From: Apostichopus parvimensis
Taxonomy: Eukaryota; Echinodermata; Holothuroidea; Aspidochirotida; Stichopodidae
Direction of reading: 5' to 3'
Assembly (NCBI GenBank): GCA_000934455.1
Contig: KN889443.1
Span: 14,988-52,613 of the forward strand
Length of the DNA: 37,626 bases
Positions within the stretch are counted from its first letter, which is position 1; every line of letters begins with the position of its first letter. The position numbers were made by a program, and so were the translations under genes. Shown one piece after another: positions 12,501 to 27,500 of the stretch. Under the pieces are notes generated by a model, which ran no database searches, was not told the origin of the DNA, and worked only from the letters and a program-made list of their open reading frames with translations.

Positions 12501-15500
12501 ATTATAGAATGAAAAGACTTGATATACAGAATAGACACAAGCATTATCATTTAGTTTGATTAAGTTTTGGACAGCTCCTCCAAACCTTCTGCAAATCAAC
12601 AACCCCTCCCCTCTCCATCAAATCAACACCCCTACATACTCCATCAAACCAACAGCCCCTCCCCTCCAGCCCCTCCACTCCATCAAATCAACACCCCCTC
12701 CATTCTCCATCAAGTAAACACCCCTCCCCTTTCCATCAAATCAACACCCCCTCCCCTCTCCATCACTTCTCACCTTAGCTCATGATTTAGCATGATATAG
12801 CTTGTTCCCCTCACCGTACACTGTTAGAGGAATGGTATCCTGCCACTTACTGACAACTTATGATAAAGTACTTATGATAAAGTACCTAAGGGTCTGTGTA
12901 GCATGTGATTTGACGCATGTCATCTATAGCTTGTGGCCTATAGCTTGTGGTCTGCAGCTTGTGGTCTGTAGCTTGGTCTGTCTTAGCTTGTAGGTCTTAG
13001 CTTGTCGACTACAGCTTGCGGTTATGTAAATATGGTTCTGGAGCTTGTTAACCTGTAGCTACTGGTGGTATAACTCATGAATGTATAGCACATGGTTCTT
13101 AGCATGAAGTAATCTAGGGTGTGAACCTAGAGCAAAACTGTTCCACATTGTGGTGTAGCACATGTTAGTGTAGTACAGGTATGTGCATGGAGCATGTGCA
13201 ACACACCCTTGCTTTAATCAGATGGGGTATAATTGTAACAGATTTTACCACAATTATCACAAAATGAATTATTACAAAACGAGAGCATGCAATTATTTGA
13301 ACCTTCTCAAATTAAATTCTATATTACATAGATAACAAGAATGACTCAACTGTCCTGATTAAGACTAAACTTACATATGAAAACTGAATTTGATATTTAA
13401 CTGAGAATCGCTCACAATTACGGAATTAAATCAGCGAACAAGTCTTCCACTAGCACTTGCCTGTTTAAAGGACAGTACATGTAGCTGTGTATCCTCTCCT
13501 TCCATTGGTAGGACCAAAGCAAGGTGACCTAGGGTCAGGGATACCTCCTTCATGCTCCTCCAACAACAGACCAGGACCATCTGAGGAGTCACATGGAAGA
13601 CCTCAAGATGACTGGACGCTTTATTATCTGTCTTCTGCTGGCATTTACTTCTTTGTTCTAAAAATGATAAAACAGTAAAGTAAACAAAAAATCCTCAAAT
13701 ATATGACTATGAGGGAAAATGCGACAACTATATGGATCATACCTGTTGTCTGCAATTCTATTTTGTGTGCTACTATTGGACTGTTAGCACAGAAGTACCA
13801 TGAATGTGCTAATAACATACAAGCATCTTTATGTCCATCTGTTCGTTACATTACATTTTATCTGCTAGTTGGTACTGAGCCCACATGACTGTTAGGTTGA
13901 CCCAGCCTAGCCTACTTTGTATATAAGAATCAGGGCTGACAATGTTAATATTATTAATGCTGATCAATTTCCAGACTGATTAGTTTTGTGGAGATCAACC
14001 ACAGTGATTGTAAAATCAGTGTTGAAAAAAACTACACAGTGTTACACAGTTGTAGTACGGTATTTGTGATTGGGTACAATGTTATTGAATGGGAGGATAG
14101 GGAGTCATCATGGATCCCTGCTGGGTCCAGGGACAGAGCCCTGGATCTCTCACAAGCTGTAGCATGTTCAGTTACTTCTCTTTCTCTCAGAGGGATATTC
14201 CAGCACTAAGAGTCTCTTTGACAGCCCTCTGTTCTACCCCCACCCCTACCCCCTTGTATCCCCAAGATCCTATACCATTACGGCAGGGCATTAGACATCT
14301 ACCCCTTGCAATGTGTAACACTTCTAACCTGTGTTGTCACTGGTTTCTGGTATATACCCTTCTGGTGATGAATTACAAACAGTCGGTGACGCTACATCAG
14401 CAACCTCTAAAGATAACGACAGTATCTTCTGAAAGAGATCCAGCCATCCTGACTCATTTATTACCTCTCTGAAACAACAATAAAATTATAACATCATTTA
14501 TCCCAAATATGACTAAAAAATGATGGTATTTTCAGCATTAAATGTGCCAATAATTTAGGGCTATAGTAAGGACAAAAGTTTGTCAAGAAGTAACAAGTTT
14601 CATATTTTTTAACTAACATGTAGTATATGGCTTGTAACAGCAAGAAGCTTTGTAATAATAACGAGAGTGTTTAACAAAAGTGTCATTTAAGAGTAAGAAA
14701 CCTATGCACTGGTATTTACCATGTACATTCTAGAACAGCAGCAGAATAGTCTTAAAATCAACACTGATCCCACAATGCACCTATGCATTAGTCACATCAT
14801 ATTGTCAGTGTGGGTGTCTCTACCTGTCTGATCTGAGGTGCTCAAAGCAGTAACAAAAGCTCATTCAAAATAAATAATTATATTTGCAAAATATAGTATA
14901 TTGCTTATTCAGTCTATTCCAATCATTCTTGTTTCTTTCTTTTTGAGTGGGTGGGGGCAGCATTTTGCTGAACAACCAAACACTTTAAAATAAATACAGT
15001 TTAAACATTTGTGTCACTTCTCTCCAAGTCACATCCAACATCCAACATTTTAAACCTAAAGCAAAACACAAATTGACTTTTATACCTGGGCACAATATCT
15101 GACAATAAAGCCCTGACGCAGTGCAGTATGCCGTACATCGGTCCGCTTACTGCAGCCTCAAGCATTGAAGAGCGCCCTCTACTAATCTGCATTTCCAGAT
15201 CGCTGGATAAGTCTTCTAACACAGCTTTAATGATTTCGTGTTTTCCTTGGCACTGCTTTAATGGTGGACTGTTCTGTTGGGCTAATAGCCGCAGAAGATA
15301 TGCTGCGGTTTCGCAGTGGTGAGGCTTACTTCTTGCGGCAAGTCTAAGAGCACATTTGTACATCTTGTCCAGTTCGTCTGGATCCTAGCAAAATGAGAGA
15401 AGAAATAAAAAATTTGAAAAAAGCGCTGTAAAATGTAACAAGGTCAATACTAGACTCAACTGTCTCTTATATTCTGGGCAGTACATGTAGATCTGATTTC

Positions 15501-18500
15501 AGAATAAAGATTCAAACCTGCTGCCACTCTTCTACAGGGGCTCTCCAGTCGCGCCCAAAATTATCAGAGGGCGCCGTAACAGTCTTATCTAGTTCTGCGA
15601 AGTTTGACAAGTTACATTTTCCGACTGTAGATCATAACAGTACCATGAACCATGCTAGTGGTATCTACAATGTTGTTCGTAACTATTGAAGATGAAATTT
15701 TTTGAAACAAATTTTTGAAGTTTCAAGTCAAAATAATTGTTTTAACCACCTTAACTTGTGCTCTCTAAATCACTTTAATTACTTCCGCCGAACTTGCGTC
15801 AGTGGAACTTTAAATTATTCGATCGTTCAGCGTCTCAGTTTGCAATTTATCCTGCATGTTTGTATGCTAGTGAGAGCTTTCAAGAGATCATGTTACTTTG
15901 ATTCAGAGATCTGTAAACAGTTCAAGAGATCAATTTAATTTGATTAAGAGATCTGTAAACAGATCATAAGATCACGCGGATGAGGACTGATATGCCAGCC
16001 CCTCTGTATAAAAAGCTTGAAAGCTTCTATTTTTATGTAAACATTGAAATATACAAGTTACATTAAGAGACACACTTTCGTTCAATGATTACAACATACT
16101 TCCCAGCCAAGACATTCCTGTGTAATTTCTTTCAAGAGGTCAAAGGTCATGACTTTATTCACATCAAAGGTGTCTGTCAATCGTTGGAGTAAGAGTCCAG
16201 AGTTTCTTGAATCCCAGAGAGCCTTGTAGTCAAGAATTGCACATTTATCATCTAGGAAGCAGAGAAATACCGAGACATTTTATGATAAAATATTTAGGAA
16301 TGAGTACTGGCCAAAAGGGATGGAGGAGGTGGAGGGGTAACTAGTTCTCTTACAGTCAGTAACATTTACTAAAAACTGCAGACTATTTTTTGCTACATCA
16401 ACCATACCCCTGCGGATACCCCTACTTTATCTGTTCTGAGACACACACACTAACCATATCTTGCCCTTTTGTATGAGAATCATAAAAGTATAGATGGGTT
16501 TGCAAAACGAATAACCCCTCACCCACTCACATGAAGCATACTTTTCACTTTCAACTTGAATGGTGCTACAATCATGGAAGAAAACTCAGTATTTTAAATT
16601 CAAAGGGTCAACTAGAAATTCAGGTCACCCTTCTTGAGACGTTGCATTATTGCAATGTTGCATTGTTACAAATGTTGCAATGTTGCATGTTGCAATTTGC
16701 ATGTTGCAATGTTACAATGAGTGTTGCATTCTTCAAATAATAAGTCCTACAGCTTGTGACTATAATAACACGTAAATTGTCTGTCTCTTGTTTGAAGAAT
16801 AAATAAACTCCAAAACAATTCACATTAACAGTGCTCAACTCAATCATACTAAGAGAGCACTTCATGAATATTCAACTGCCTCTGATTAATTCTTCAGGTC
16901 AATTGCAAATCATTCCACTTCATGCTACAGTTACTACCCAATTAAAATTATGATACACCCATTGTATACCTTTGAATATTGATCTGACGGTGGTAATGAT
17001 GAGAAGAGAGGTCGTTCTCTGAGGATAACTATACCCAGGACTGAGTCCCTCCATCAAAAGATGCCAAAGATTTTCTAAAAATCTCTGTTTTACAGGAAAG
17101 AAAATAATGAGCAATGGTATGAATTAAGGAAGGATCATGTTAAGTTTAATTTCATGTTGTATCCACATTGAATGCACTTTGCAATCCATTTTCTCTTCTT
17201 ATTAATTCTCTACTTCAAATTGCCCCCCCCCCCCCCAAAAAAAAAGATTAAAAACAAAACTTATAAAGTTTTCATTTTTGTTTGATTTCAAACATGATTG
17301 ATAGAAACTATCATTGGTGATAAATAAGCTGATTACATACTTCTCAAGGTTGAATGTAATAAAGTCTACAATAGAGTGTATTTGCATGGTATAAAACACT
17401 AACGCCAAATTTATTTTTAAATAAAAAAGTATTTTTTTCTCATATCCATGTTACTATTGCCACCTGAGTTTGTTTGTTGTGTTATCGTTATACAAACAAT
17501 AAGCAAACAGGTTTAATAGAATTGAATTTAAATAGCAAATGATTGTATCGTTTAGAAGGAGAATCACTCAATTTATTCACTTAAGTTTAATACGACTCAT
17601 TACAACGAGGCAGACAACCTAACCATCATGAGATCTCCTTCATCCATTTGATAGCATCTTCTCCAAAGGTCTGACAAAACTTCCTACCTTGTAAACGTTT
17701 AACTTTCCCTTCAACAATGCTTCTCCATCGATATCCCCTCTCTTTTGTGACTCCTTGACAGATTTTCCAAAAGATTTTGAACTATCTTTGAGTCTGTAGA
17801 GCATCTTTAAGGGAATAACAAAATAAAACAATGGTTCTTTAGATAATTCTCGTAGCAATACAACAGCAATGTCAAAAAACTTAACACCTACGGGAATATT
17901 TCACATTTTAACACAAAATACAAATGATCAAATACAATAAAATGAACTGGAAACACATTTATGCACAAATGTTTTGTAAAACATTCTAAAAGCTTGAATG
18001 CTATCTGAAATGTAGGCCTAACCATATAAGCAAATTCTACACATTCAAATTTGGGTGGTTCTTTCAAAGGTCCATAGCAACTCAATCTGTGTTCTCTCTC
18101 TAAGAAAGGTAGGTTGGACAACTTGTGTGATATTTTGCAAATTATTCTTACAGCAAAAAACAATCCATACCAAATTTGCCTTCCAACCCCTTCCCTCCTT
18201 TGCCTTTGATTCCCTCCCCCCCCCCCCCTCCATTCCTTCCTCCTCACAAACACTCACACAAACTAATGAATACATAATAAAACTACATGATAAGCCTTTT
18301 GCATTTACAATCGCCAGATAAGAAAAAATCTAGAAGAGCTTCCTTCATTTAAGCTTTTTATTGCATAGACTAACTTTCCTTTTAATAGTTTTAATAGAAC
18401 CTACAGGATCACATCATTAAACAGCTTGCATGAATTAAAAAAAACCTGTAAAGAGAACTTGTTATCCTTGTCCACACACAATTCAAACAGGCATGTTTGT

Positions 18501-21500
18501 TGGATTGACTTACTTTCTTCATCATTGCCACCAGCTGCTGTCTGAAGGCAGCTGATTGGTTGGTCATATGCAAAGGAAGACATTGCTGCAGCAGCTCTAG
18601 TTCGTCTTTACTAAGTTCTTCAGTTGTTTTCTTAGAATCACATAAAAGACCTAGGGCATCCAGAATGATCTTTAAAAAGAATTAAATAAATAAATTTATA
18701 TGAAAACAGATCAGATTTGATGAAATCTGAAACACATCACTTCTCCCTACAAGGAGTACTCCTTAAGTATACAGGTAACACAATGAAATTTTTCTATATG
18801 GTGTTTCCACATGGTTACAGAATACAGAGTTAAATGGCTCTACAGTAAATGAGAGCCAATAGTGAACTGTTACAGTTGACAAAAGGGGATCCATTGTACA
18901 TTGATTGATACATGTGTCTAGCCAATCAGAGCAGTGCATTAACTGATAAAATGTGCAACTTGGTCAATCTAATAAGGAACAATATGTGCTGTGTAATTTT
19001 CATATATTGTTTAGAATAATACTCCATGGATGCTCTTTGATTACTGAAATATATTTATAGTAGACTATGGGAAGCCTCAAGTGGGTTGCAAATTTTTCTT
19101 GATGTTGGATAATTACTATTTTTTTATGCCTGCCAACATCCCAGCTAACATTCATGCAATCTAAGTATCAATTCTGAGGGGTGGGGGTTTGATGGGTCGT
19201 GGCTCAGTCCCTGTGGAAGCTCCAGAACACTGCTCTAGAGTATTGACATATTTTTTTTTTTAATTAATGACTTACTTGATTATCCCTGTGGGAATGTGCT
19301 TCTTGTAGTGTTGTCATGGTGACGATCCCCTTCCACAGGTGCTGGGTAGATTCATTCTCTGTAACCTGGTTTCCATGTTTTAAAACTCCAACAGATCTTG
19401 CAACTTTAAGCCACATTATCAAAATGTTAAGTCTTCTGCTACCATGTGTTACCATGGTAACACAAGAATCCATTGAACTAACAACAAATGATAGGCAGGA
19501 AGGATTGCACTTGAGGACTTTTGGGATAAAATACTGAAATATATGAAGAACAAAGAAATATTTTCATTATGATGACATTAAGTTTGTAAAATAAATTACT
19601 TCAACCTGTGTCCACTCAAATTAAATAATAAGGTGACTTATGAAATTTTGTCATTGGCTTGTTTGTGGTTATTACTTACTAAGCATAGACCTATAGCCCT
19701 ATCATCACGGACACATAAGCCTAGGCCAATTTGAAAATAAACCTCACAGACTAAGATGTCAATAGTTTCATAAATTATGCTGATGCTGTTAACCAGCTGA
19801 TTGCACCATTTTGGATGAAATGTTTTAAGGCATTTACAGTAGAGATGGCTGAAATAATACAGGTACATAAATGGGAAATGTACTAATATTGATTACTACT
19901 AATATTGCATAGTTTAGTACTGAGCTAGATGTGACTAGATTCAAATCGCTATTGTGAATGATTACATGGTGATTTCAACCCTGTTTGTAAGAACTGTTTG
20001 TGTAACCTGAACATTCCAGTGGAAAGTACTGTTTTAGTACCATCTTTTGAACTCATGCTAACACATTCATTCTTAAGTGATTATTTCATAAACTGTCGAG
20101 ATACTCACCTGGCTTAAATACCTTTCTTGTTGTTTCTGCAACGAATCACCGAGAAGGATAGTCAAAGATGGCTTGATCCATACAGTACACCAATCGTCAG
20201 AATTGTCTTTGATCTTGTGGAAATGTTGCTTGAAAAGTTTCTCCAACAATTCGCTTGCCTGGGTATCACCAACAAAACAGATACATGATATCATTACTGA
20301 TTTGATCAATACTAAATGCAAAGAGTGTTAAGCTGCTTGTGTTGCATACAGCTTTAGAAAGTATCAGATACATATCACTGTGTCTTAGATTGTAAACTAA
20401 AACTAACTGGATTACCTCCAGGAAATAACAATTAGTGTTCAAAATTTTGTATTTCTATGTTTTAAGGAGATGCCTAAGTTTAAAATGCTGTCATCCAGAA
20501 GCAAGTATTTTGGTCGAGATAAAAATCCAATGCAAAAAGACATGCAGGACACTGAAAGCCTGATTATTCACAGTCATTTAGTACAGCATGATGCATTTCA
20601 TGTGACTGTCAGGTTATGAAATTATTCAATGATCTGGGATGCCTTTACCTGTGAGCCATGAATGAACATTATGTTTGTAGTTGTAAGAAATCACACTTTG
20701 TTTAGGTTCAAGCTCTCTCTACAAACAGGACGTGAAAGAGATAACATTGACCATTTTCAAAATCTGAAGATATTCCCTGGAGGGCATATAAAATCCAGGG
20801 ACATTTCTGAGGCACTTTTAATCCGAGGGCGTACAAGATATCCTGGGACCGTCCCCAAAATTTGTGGATCTCTGGCCACCTTACGATAGAACAAATTTTA
20901 GAAGCCATGTTGTGTATCCCACTCCTCTCAGTGCACCATTGATATATATCCATCATGAGAAACCTGACATGCAATGTTCAAAAGTACTCACATATGGGGC
21001 AATAGACTGTTCTGTCATTGCCATCATTAGGTCTCTTGCAATGGTAGGATGTAACACTAGGATCTTTTCCACATTGAAGTACGGTACCATTGACACTAGT
21101 AATCTATATTTGCATCGAACGTGCCAACTGGAAGTCATCAAGGTTTGAAAGATGTTGTTCATGAATGGGTCCTCGCTTGAGTACCCTGTCACACAGGCAG
21201 AAGAAAAAAAGAATTAAAAGTTTGCAATCTGGACACATTTAGCATCTGGAAACTACTGCCGGCAGCATACAATAGTACGTCATGCATAAAATCCTTTCAG
21301 TAGAGGCAAAACTGACATATACTCCTATAGCATAATGTGTCTCTTATATTGTGTTTTCAGCAGCTTCAGTTTTTGTAAAGCTTAAGAAATGAAGACATGA
21401 AACATGGAAGGTCCTGTAAATGCCTTTGTTAAGTTTATACCAACATGAGAAATATCAAGTTCCATGTTTCCACTGCATCATATTAAACAGTTCAGAAATT

Positions 21501-24500
21501 TATAGAAATTCATGTGAACAAATAAATGAAAGGGTTTGCCTTTTGTTTGATTGCTTGTAACATCTGATTTTACAAACATGACTGAAACTCTCACGCAATT
21601 GGAAATTGAGAATCAACTATTGATCCTGCTTAGATGTCAAAAACTTGTAAATGAAAACAGCTTTACCTTGTTGGCAAATGATGTGAGTCTCTATCAGATT
21701 TTCAAATATACTTCGGCATTGATGTCTGATTCCCTGTGAAGAAGAGGACAGTTTGTATGATATTAAATTAAGACAATTTTCAGCCCAAAGTTAACAAACT
21801 GAAATGCTAATACATTAAAATTCCTGTTAACGTATTTTATGACTACTTTTTATAAGTTTTATATTTATACTGGAATGAATAAATTTAAAAAGCTAAAAGC
21901 AATGGTTGCTAGGATAAACTTGAGTTCTCCCTATAAATATTTCTAGCTTGAAAGTTTTCACGATTAGGTTCCATGCTGTTCTTAACATCTAATTTTCATG
22001 GGGGGAGGGAGGGGGGTGACCAAAACTGATTCAACAAGATTTCTGTCATTTTTAGTTTACGACAAGTGAAAAGTATCTTTGAATATCTCTTCAAAGAAAA
22101 TTGCACAAGAGGAGAGAATTTGGTGAGAATCAGGGTACCCTAATGAAGCCCATTTAGGAGCTGTTTTATGTAGCTTACATCTACAGGGTGGTCCCAGCTC
22201 TTCCAGATGTATCCCATAAGCTCCTTGGCAATCGCTCCACTTCCTTGGAGTGAGGGTTTCAACTCCTCACAGAAACTAGCAGAGTTCTTGGCCACAATGC
22301 CCCACTGGACAATGGTCCTAGCAGCACAGAGTGACCAACTGGCCTCTGTTAACCTATGTAAAGAAGGAACAGAATAAGCTACATTAAAACTACAATAATC
22401 ACTGGATACCTAACGCGAGCTATGGGGAAACGACTATCTCACAAGTGATATCCGTTCTGGAATGTGGGTCGGATGACATTCTTTTTATCTGTACAAGGAG
22501 CAACTTTTAAAAAATTAATTGAATCCTTGCAAAATCAAACCAAAGCAAGATGTAAAGGAAAAGTTTAGTACTTCCAAAAACAGTAATAAATGCAACAAAT
22601 GCAGCATTATTTATAAATGCAGCAGCACTACAAAATAACCTTTAATCTGCAAGAGGCAAAGATATCACCATGGCAACACTGTCTTGGCAACCAACCTAGG
22701 TCACCACCACAGGTCAGTCAGTTTGCCATATTGTATGCAATGAACTATAAAGTAACTACAAAGGGAACAAAGAAGAGTAAAAGTGGTGGGAAAGGGAGGG
22801 GTGGATACAGTATAAGCCATGGGTGAAGAGGGGCAAGACTTATTGGATTTCAATGTTCAAACTTGGAGAAGAAATCATTTATGTTTGTTTGTAAATCTGA
22901 CCGATCTGAACCCTAGTAATTCTCTCCTGTTTATGCTGTGTATACGTACTGCAACATTTTCTAGATTTACTGTCAAACTACGGGTTATCTGTCCTATCAT
23001 GAAAAAGACGGTCACAGAATACATACCTATCACTAAGGTTCATTAATTCCCAGAATGCAACATCTGTGAGAATAACTTTCTCTGTACCATCCACGATCAT
23101 TCTCTGAAGTAGGGCAGAAGGTGAGTGCATAGCCAAAATCCCATGCAAGAGAAACAAACAACTCAAAGGAAGTAAAGATGGAGTAACTGTTGTCATGGTA
23201 ACTGCTTTATCCTTTTGTCCAGCATTGTATCCAAGTAGGCAAAGCAACTGTCAACAAACAATTGAGGAAAGAAAAATTAAAAAATTAGGCCATGTCAAAC
23301 TCTGTGAGGCACACATCGATCATTGAGGTCATAATGGCAAATTAAGGCTCAAAGCTCATCTGTGTTGCCTTAAAGGTTAGGAAACCTAATTTTGTCAAAA
23401 CTTGCTAAGCTGGATGTTCTAACCATTTCCAGATATTCCTAAACAAGTAAAGAGGGTACAACATAACAAATCTATGTCTCTGTGAGAACAAATGGACTTA
23501 TGGTACTTTTAAAATTAGATGACATGTTATCCTAATTTGGTGTAATTCATCTAAATGCAACTAATTAACCCACTGATAAACTTAGCAAATCTATCCCAGT
23601 GAAGACAACCGCTTCTATGGTGGTTGTAAAATTTAATCATAGGTAAATTAAGCTTTTTTTGTGAATTCAACCACATGTAAACTGATTCTGCAACTACTAA
23701 AATCTAACAAATCCATTTCCCAGTTATGGGATTCTGATCTTATGGTTGTTGTAAAATACAGCTCAATCACAATTGTGGTCTCATTTCACCCACAGGCAAT
23801 TAATTCCCCCTCTGATGGACAGAATACTTTCACAAGATTTTGTGAACAAACAGCTACAACAAATGTCAATATCAAGCAAATACAAATTATTCTCCTTATA
23901 GAGGACACACTTGTTTTCTTGAAATCCTTTCCCAATACCCTTTGCCAACGATTTGTTTTTACTCATTGTTGAAGGGAAATATACAGACCTGTTTGAGTGA
24001 GTCATCTTCTCCAAGCCTGAGCTTAGCAATTAAAGCCACAGTCAGACCAGCAGCACTTCTACAATCCAGTGAAAACATTTCTACATCAAAAGAACAACAA
24101 ACTGATATTATTTGATACCAATAACATTAATAAAATCAAAATGGTATATATGAAAAAAAAGAACGTATGGTATAAAAAATATGGCACAAGAAGTGAAGAT
24201 AAAATATCACAGAAAGAGATAACCTTCACAACAGCAGTAGTTAACAACAAAAGATAAACCCTGTCAAACTCAAAGGTCCATATCTAAGATTGTACATCAA
24301 AGACATGAATTAAAGACAAGCAAATGTTATGCAAGCACCCTGATCAACATATGCTAGCAAAATTGACTGGAAACTCCCGGACTAAGAGTTCACATAGTCT
24401 GTTTCCTAATTCTTAATCCAGAAATGACTAAAGTAGATGTTAGACCCTGTATGAGTGACTCTGAATAGGTTGAAAGACTTTCCATGGTCTCTCTCTGTTT

Positions 24501-27500
24501 CTCAATCCAGATATGACTTAAGTACATGTTAGACCCTGTATGAGTGATCTGCATAGGTTGCAAGACTTTCCATGGTATCTCTCTGTTTCTTCATCCAGAA
24601 ATGACTAAAGTACATGTTAAAACCCTGTATGAGTGACTCTAAATAGGTTGAAAGACTTTCCATGGTCTCTCTCTGTTTCTCAATCCAGAAATGACTTAAG
24701 TAGATGTTAAACCCTGTATGAGTGACTCTAAATAGGTTGAAAGACTTTACATGGTCTCTCTGTTTCTCAATCCAGAAATGACTTAAGTAGATGTTAGACT
24801 CTGTATGAGTGACTCTGGGTAGGTTGAAAGACTTTCCATGGTCTCTCTTGTTTCTCAATCCAGAAATGACTAAAGTAGATGTTAGCCCTTGTATGAGTGA
24901 CTCTGGATAGGTTTAAAGACTTTCCATGGTCTCTCTCTGTTTCTCAATCCAGAAATGACTTAAGTACATGTTAGAACCTGTATGAGTGACTCTGGGTAGG
25001 TTTAAAGACTTTCCATGGTCTCTCTCTGTTTCTCAATCCAGAAATGACTTAATTACATGTTAGACCCTGTATGAGTGAGTTCTGAATAGGTTGAAAGACT
25101 TTCCTTGCTCTCTCTGTTTCTCAATCCAGAAATGACTTAAGTACATGTTAACCTGTATGAGTGACTCTGCATAGGTTGAAAGACTTTCCATGGTCTCTTT
25201 CTGTTTCAAGAACAGAGCTTGTATGGTGAATGATGCTGTACATGTAATACCTCTACAAACAGAACACTTAACTTACACAGAACCAACAACACTCATGAGT
25301 ATTGATTAGAAGGCAAAAACTTGAACAAAAGCTTGTGCAAATAACTGCACAGTTTGGCAAGCTGTTTTACCTAGCGCAAACATTTCATTCTATGTTATGC
25401 TAATCTAAGCTTGCACAGACCATTGTTAGCGTTTCTGTCATGTTTAAATATTACATAAAAAGAACAAAAAACAAGGTTCAATATATAGTGTCCATTCTCA
25501 TAACTAACCAATCATTTTTTCTTTTTTTCAGTTTCATTGACCAAAAGCCCTTTTTAAATTTGGAGCCTCTCTTCAATCAATCCTACATTAGTGTTATGAC
25601 TGTTACTGTAACCACTTATGCTGAGCTATTTGCAAGCACTGCACATCATGCAATCATAAATTCATCTTCTCATTCACTAGATATTAGCCTGAAAGGTTCC
25701 AAGGTTGTTTCTTAGCTATTAATATGAATGAGTATTCTGATACTTTACCATCATTTAGGACTTGTAGAGAGTGATCTGTGACTCCTTCCAATACTTCAGA
25801 CAATACTTTGTCTCCGATATCTTTCATAAGTTTTTCTGAGTATTTCTGAGCCAGACTCATCACAATCTTCAAGCAAGCCAAACAGTGATTCATAAACTCT
25901 GTTTTCTTGACCACACTCACTGAATTTCTGTTTGGATAGAAACAAAGAAAAGTACAATTATTTTTAGTATTTGTTTGTTTCTATAAGGTTCCACATTCCA
26001 TAAAGTTGATAGGGTTTTGATAACAATTCATGTAGGATGCAGATTTTTCCACCCCCCCCAACCCCACCCCCCCCCAATAAAAATCATTTCCCCAGCAATG
26101 CTACAGTATATATATATAAATATTCAGGCAGTTTTTTAAATCTACTGCAATATATTCTACAGCTTTGGATAATTCCCTGTAGGTTAATATACAAATAATG
26201 AATGGTTATGAGTGCAATAGTGCAATAGTGCAAATATATCTGAGTTGAAAGATGGAATGTTCCATTCAACGAGGCGCAGCCGAGTTGAATGGAACAAATT
26301 ACATCTTTCAACGAATGAAATATTTGCACTATTGCACGAATGGAAACCATTCATTATTTGTTTTATACAACACCTTCAAATTTGGATATAATTGGATGTA
26401 AAATGCACTCATGCAACAGATTGTTTTGAACAGACAGGTTTCTCTGCTCTCTTACCATTGAAAAAAATTGCTATCAAAAAAGTATAACGCATGGTTCTAT
26501 TTCATAGAGTGGAATAGAGCGGATTTTGTATGCAATCAATGAGCAATTGACCAATCAAATGGCAGGAATATAATTAGGTGTTGTATAATAAGTGCTATTA
26601 ACCCAGGATGTACTGAGTTTATATTGTCACAAAATGCAGTAACTTTGCAATTAAATTTATTGGTTGTGGTACTATACTCAAAAAGTGTTCATGCTACAGT
26701 CCATCACAATTTGATATCAACTTAAATTAAGTTAACTTTGCATTTAAATTTATTGGTTACGGTATTATGCTCTATAAGTGTTAATGCTACAGTCTATCAC
26801 AATTTAAAATCAACTTAAATTAAGTTAATTAGTGTTATTAACCCAGGATGTACTGAGTTTATATTGTCACAAATGCAGTAACTTTGCAATTAAATTTATT
26901 GGTTACAGTATTATGCTCTAAAAGTGTTAATGCTACAGTCCATCACAATTTGATATGAATTTAAAAGCCACCAGTTAAAGTGATACAATCATTATTGCTT
27001 TTTGTACTTAGGGCACCAAACAAACTTTTTTTTTACATGTATTACTGAAATAAATAAACATAGACAATATACTGATGTATCTAAGATGACTTAGTGTATA
27101 ACATTAAAATCAAATCACACTTTACTGCATACTAGCAATGAATATTATGTGTGGTATGATAAAGCAAGCTGTAGTTTACACAGCCTTTTCAAATAAAATT
27201 TGTTGACATACTGTACATGGCTAGTGGTGATTATGCCCATTTGTGACAAATTAGTAAAGAAATAACTTGAAAATATTTCTTGACATTTCTAGCTTAATAA
27301 TAGCCCACAAAACGTCTTAAGTTAGACATTCACTATGCTTTATGGAGCAACTTTTGTTTACAAGGTTGTTATGTGAGGGTACCTTACAGACTAACTCTAG
27401 ACATTAAATACATAATATTTAATCATTGACTGTTGGTCACCCAATCTAAGATGGATCAAATCTATGTAAAGTTCATAAATTTAACAACTCATGCTTCAAA

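Noticed and set aside
12567-12785. Proline-rich 72-codon open frame
   Set aside because: It is the translation of a pyrimidine-rich tandem repeat, antisense in an intron.
20708-20974. 88-codon minus-strand open frame next to THADA window exon 11
   Set aside because: It lies in the intron beyond a good GTGAGT donor and does not resemble THADA; the next real exon is at 20109-20258.
24529-24858. 109-codon minus-strand open frame of repeating peptide
   Set aside because: It is the direct product of a minisatellite with a period near 90 bp inside a THADA intron; no splice sites or homology.
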